This document shows, piece by piece, positions 41,571 through 43,278 of a stretch of DNA of 43,278 nucleotides. Position numbers and translations under genes: made by a program. The notes beneath the pieces are model-generated. The model made no database searches, was not told the origin of the DNA, and saw only the letters and a program-made list of their open reading frames with translations. This DNA is from Bordetella parapertussis (GTDB lineage: Bacteria; Pseudomonadota; Gammaproteobacteria; Burkholderiales; Burkholderiaceae_E), in the NCBI GenBank assembly GCA_945872335.1, contig CAMBZS010000004.1, forward strand, positions 1 to 43,278, in the 5' to 3' direction. Positions within the stretch are counted from its first letter, which is position 1; each line of letters begins with the position of its first letter.

Positions 41571-42370
41571 TGCACTCAGCATGTCGCCAGGCGGTTCGAC
41601 GGCGCGCTCAGGCGTTGATGCTGGCAGGCGTTGGGCTATTGGCTGGAGCGCTTGACGGCGCCGCCTTCGCAGGCGATCAGGTCACTCTGTCTCGTCCCGC
41701 TCAAGGGCAACCTCCCGACCTGCCTGCGCATCTCGTGACCCAGCTGATCAACCAACAACTCGAGATTGATCGCAGGGTTACGAGTGTGTGGTCGATAGCG
41801 GGTCACGGCAATGCTGCGCAGACCCTTGCTGACATTCAAGCGCATTGGGGGCGGGCGGCAGGTGATGCCGTATGGCAAGGCCAACATGCGGGCTGGCTGA
41901 TGATCGCCCGCCGCGCGGGCGACCGGTTCGATTCGGTTCAGATACGCGAACAGGGAGATCAGATCACCGGGTATGTCACGCGGTGGCGCGACGTGGCGGG
42001 GGGCGCGCGCGCTGTGCAGGCTGGTCGTTCCTGGTTGCCGCCCTCGGTCGAGGCTGTGACTGAAGTGGTCTCGGGCGATGCGGGCAGTCGCGTCACAACC
42101 TGGGTGGGGTCGTCAAACCACCGGCCTGACAGGCTGCTTGAGCAGTTTGGCGACATTGCACGAGCGCAGGGCTTGCGGCCGGCGGCGCAAGCGCCAGGCC
42201 GGTCGGCTTTGCCCAGGTCGTCGGCGTCTGACGCGCGCGCTGCGGCAAAGGCGCCGCTTGGCCCCCAGATCGAGCGCTACGTTGGGCCATCGCTCGAATT
42301 TGTCGTCACCCTTGAGGCCACGACCGGCAAAACCGCTGTTGTTGCCCATCGCATGGAGTTCAACCGATGA
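41567..42370 (+). CDS. Unrecognised exported protein of the Tad locus
   Basis: I do not recognise this 267-residue protein. It has an N-terminal signal peptide (about 1-35, cleavable near AFA-GD), so it is exported. Two similar halves are visible: residues 71-141 and 175-265 each show a strand, a helix (TLADIQAHW; RLLEQFGDIARAQGL) and a pair of strands (GWLMIARRAGDRFDSVQI; SLEFVVTLEATTGKTAVV). An alanine-rich linker (205-232) lies in the second half. The start overlaps the TadE-like stop, and its end overlaps the next gene as ATGA, so it is an integral part of the pilus operon. A periplasmic assembly factor is a guess. Confidence 0.7.
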   Translation: MMHSACRQAVRRRAQALMLAGVGLLAGALDGAAFAGDQVTLSRPAQGQPPDLPAHLVTQLINQQLEIDRRVTSVWSIAGHGNAAQTLADIQAHWGRAAGDAVWQGQHAGWLMIARRAGDRFDSVQIREQGDQITGYVTRWRDVAGGARAVQAGRSWLPPSVEAVTEVVSGDAGSRVTTWVGSSNHRPDRLLEQFGDIARAQGLRPAAQAPGRSALPRSSASDARAAAKAPLGPQIERYVGPSLEFVVTLEATTGKTAVVAHRMEFNR

Positions 42371-42567
42371 GTCACTCCCTTGAACGGCGTACGCGGATTG
42401 CGGTGCCGGCGCGCCGTATCGCTGGCCAGGCTGCGGCTGAAGTGATGCTGATCTTGTCGCTGGTGATCATGGCCCTGGTTTTGATGCCCGATAACGTCAT
42501 CGAACGCTTGATGCTTGCAATCGAAGGGCGGTACCAGGCAATCCTCAACCATGCGGGGAAACCATGA
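42367..42567 (+). CDS. Small pilin-like protein (66 residues)
   Basis: This short protein has a basic leader (ERRTRIAVPARRIAG20) then QAAAEVMLILSLVIMALVLM, a class IVb prepilin-like site with Glu at position 5 but Val where Flp has Tyr. A single membrane helix (about 26-41) and a 25-residue tail follow. It overlaps both neighbours by ATGA. It may be a minor pilin or a membrane peptide of the Tad machine. Its position between an unknown exported protein and cpaB supports a real gene. Confidence 0.72.
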   Translation: MSHSLERRTRIAVPARRIAGQAAAEVMLILSLVIMALVLMPDNVIERLMLAIEGRYQAILNHAGKP

Positions 42568-43278
42568 CCACCGCCCAGTCGCGTCCGGCGCGGTCCGTAC
42601 TCCGCCTCGCATTGTTGGGCGCTGCGGCGCTTGGCTTTGCCGGGCTGTCCGTAGTGCTCGCAGACCGCCATGTGAGCGAAACCATTGCCCGACAGCAGGC
42701 TGCGGCCAAGGTTGCGCCGCCAGCCACAGTGCCGGTGGTGGTCGCCAAGTTCGATCTCATCGCGGGCGAGGCGGTCTCGGCCGACAACATGGCGGTTCGT
42801 CCGATTCCGGTCGATCTCGCACCCGGGTCGGCGTTGCGCCCTGAACAGTTTGACGCCAAGTCCGGAATGCGGCTCGCCAGGGGGCTTCGAAGCGGTGAGC
42901 CGCTGCTTGCCGAGATCCTTCAGCCTGCTGAAACCGGTGGCCTGTCGGCGCGCGTGAGGCAGGGCATTCGTGCGCTCACTATTTCGGTCGACGACGTGAA
43001 TGCGGTATCGGGCATGCTCCGACCGGGGGATCGCATCGACCTTCTGTTTTCGGCGCGAGCCCAGGGTGCGGACGCGGGAGCAGCGGTTGAGACGGCGCGG
43101 GTCCTGGTACAAAACGTGGCTGTTCTGGCCACCGGTCGGCAACTGAGGCCGGGAGCCGACGAGGGCGGGGCTCGGCCGTTCACCTCAATTACGGTTGAAC
43201 TTTCCCCCGAGGACGCCACACGGCTGGTGGTGGCGCAACGCACTGGCCGGATTACCGCGCTCCTGAGAAACCCCGATG
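42564..43278 (+). CDS. cpaB: CpaB/RcpC family Flp pilus assembly protein (5' part)
   Basis: The frame runs off the right end of the window; 238 residues are visible. A membrane helix (about 12-32) is followed by an SAF domain (VVVAKFDLIAGEAVSADNM, about 53-115) and by the family hallmark RALTISVDDVNAVSGMLRPGDRIDLLF. CpaB is a periplasmic component at the base of the Tad pilus that works with the CpaC secretin, which should lie just beyond the window. The start overlaps the preceding stop as ATGA. Confidence 0.93.
   Translation, partial: MTTAQSRPARSVLRLALLGAAALGFAGLSVVLADRHVSETIARQQAAAKVAPPATVPVVVAKFDLIAGEAVSADNMAVRPIPVDLAPGSALRPEQFDAKSGMRLARGLRSGEPLLAEILQPAETGGLSARVRQGIRALTISVDDVNAVSGMLRPGDRIDLLFSARAQGADAGAAVETARVLVQNVAVLATGRQLRPGADEGGARPFTSITVELSPEDATRLVVAQRTGRITALLRNPD

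Overview
The window is about 43 kb of high-GC DNA from a chromosome that looks betaproteobacterial, most likely order Burkholderiales and Alcaligenaceae-like. The pointers are Bug-type (TctC) solute receptors, several TRAP transporters, IorAB-type 2-oxoacid:ferredoxin oxidoreductase and the general gene style; no rRNA or other phylogenetic marker is present, so this is an inference. I found no tRNA, rRNA, CRISPR array, IS element, phage gene or intact transcription factor. Genes are packed tightly, often with ATGA stop/start overlaps, and no gene-free stretch exceeds about 275 bases.

Region 1 (1-20.5 kb) is catabolic. It opens with the end of an MmgE/PrpD-family gene, a Bug receptor, a single-cysteine member of the Asp/Glu racemase / arylmalonate decarboxylase fold, and an NTF2-like/FAD monooxygenase fusion. 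A minus-strand operon follows: cupin, TRAP receptor, DctQ, DctM and a PLP enzyme of the D-cysteine desulfhydrase family. Across a divergent promoter with a long inverted repeat (8880-8909) lies a plus-strand acyl-CoA trio: acyl-CoA synthetase, NodN-like MaoC hydratase and SDR. A second minus-strand operon encodes an HpcH/HpaI aldolase, a 2-hydroxyacid dehydrogenase and IorA/IorB. It diverges from a second complete TRAP transporter, whose receptor and membrane genes are separated by a strong hairpin. Together they suggest uptake of organic acids, C-C bond cleavage, oxidation to 2-oxoacids and conversion to CoA thioesters.

Region 2 (20.5-25.6 kb) is a heavy-metal RND efflux operon (CzcB- and CzcA-like). 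Its outer-membrane channel gene keeps only the 3' end. That remnant abuts, head to head, the 3' end of a sensor histidine kinase gene. The simplest reading is one deletion that removed the czcC 5' half, the divergent promoter region, presumably the response regulator, and the kinase 5' half.

Region 3 (25.6-37.8 kb) holds a MoxR / DUF58 / VWA set with a membrane-anchored S1C protease and a second, divergent VWA paralogue. It continues with an enoyl-CoA hydratase, a CnoX-like thioredoxin-TPR protein, a YbbP-like permease overlapping a group II truncated haemoglobin, a small DSP-like phosphatase, and isocitrate lyase (aceA). The aceA gene has an AT-rich promoter region and a clear intrinsic terminator.

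Region 4 (37.8-43.3 kb) has another orphan Bug receptor and then the start of a Tad/Flp pilus locus: Flp pilin, TadG-like, TadE-like, an unrecognised exported protein, a 66-residue second pilin-like protein, and CpaB running off the end of the window. All five junctions in this locus overlap.
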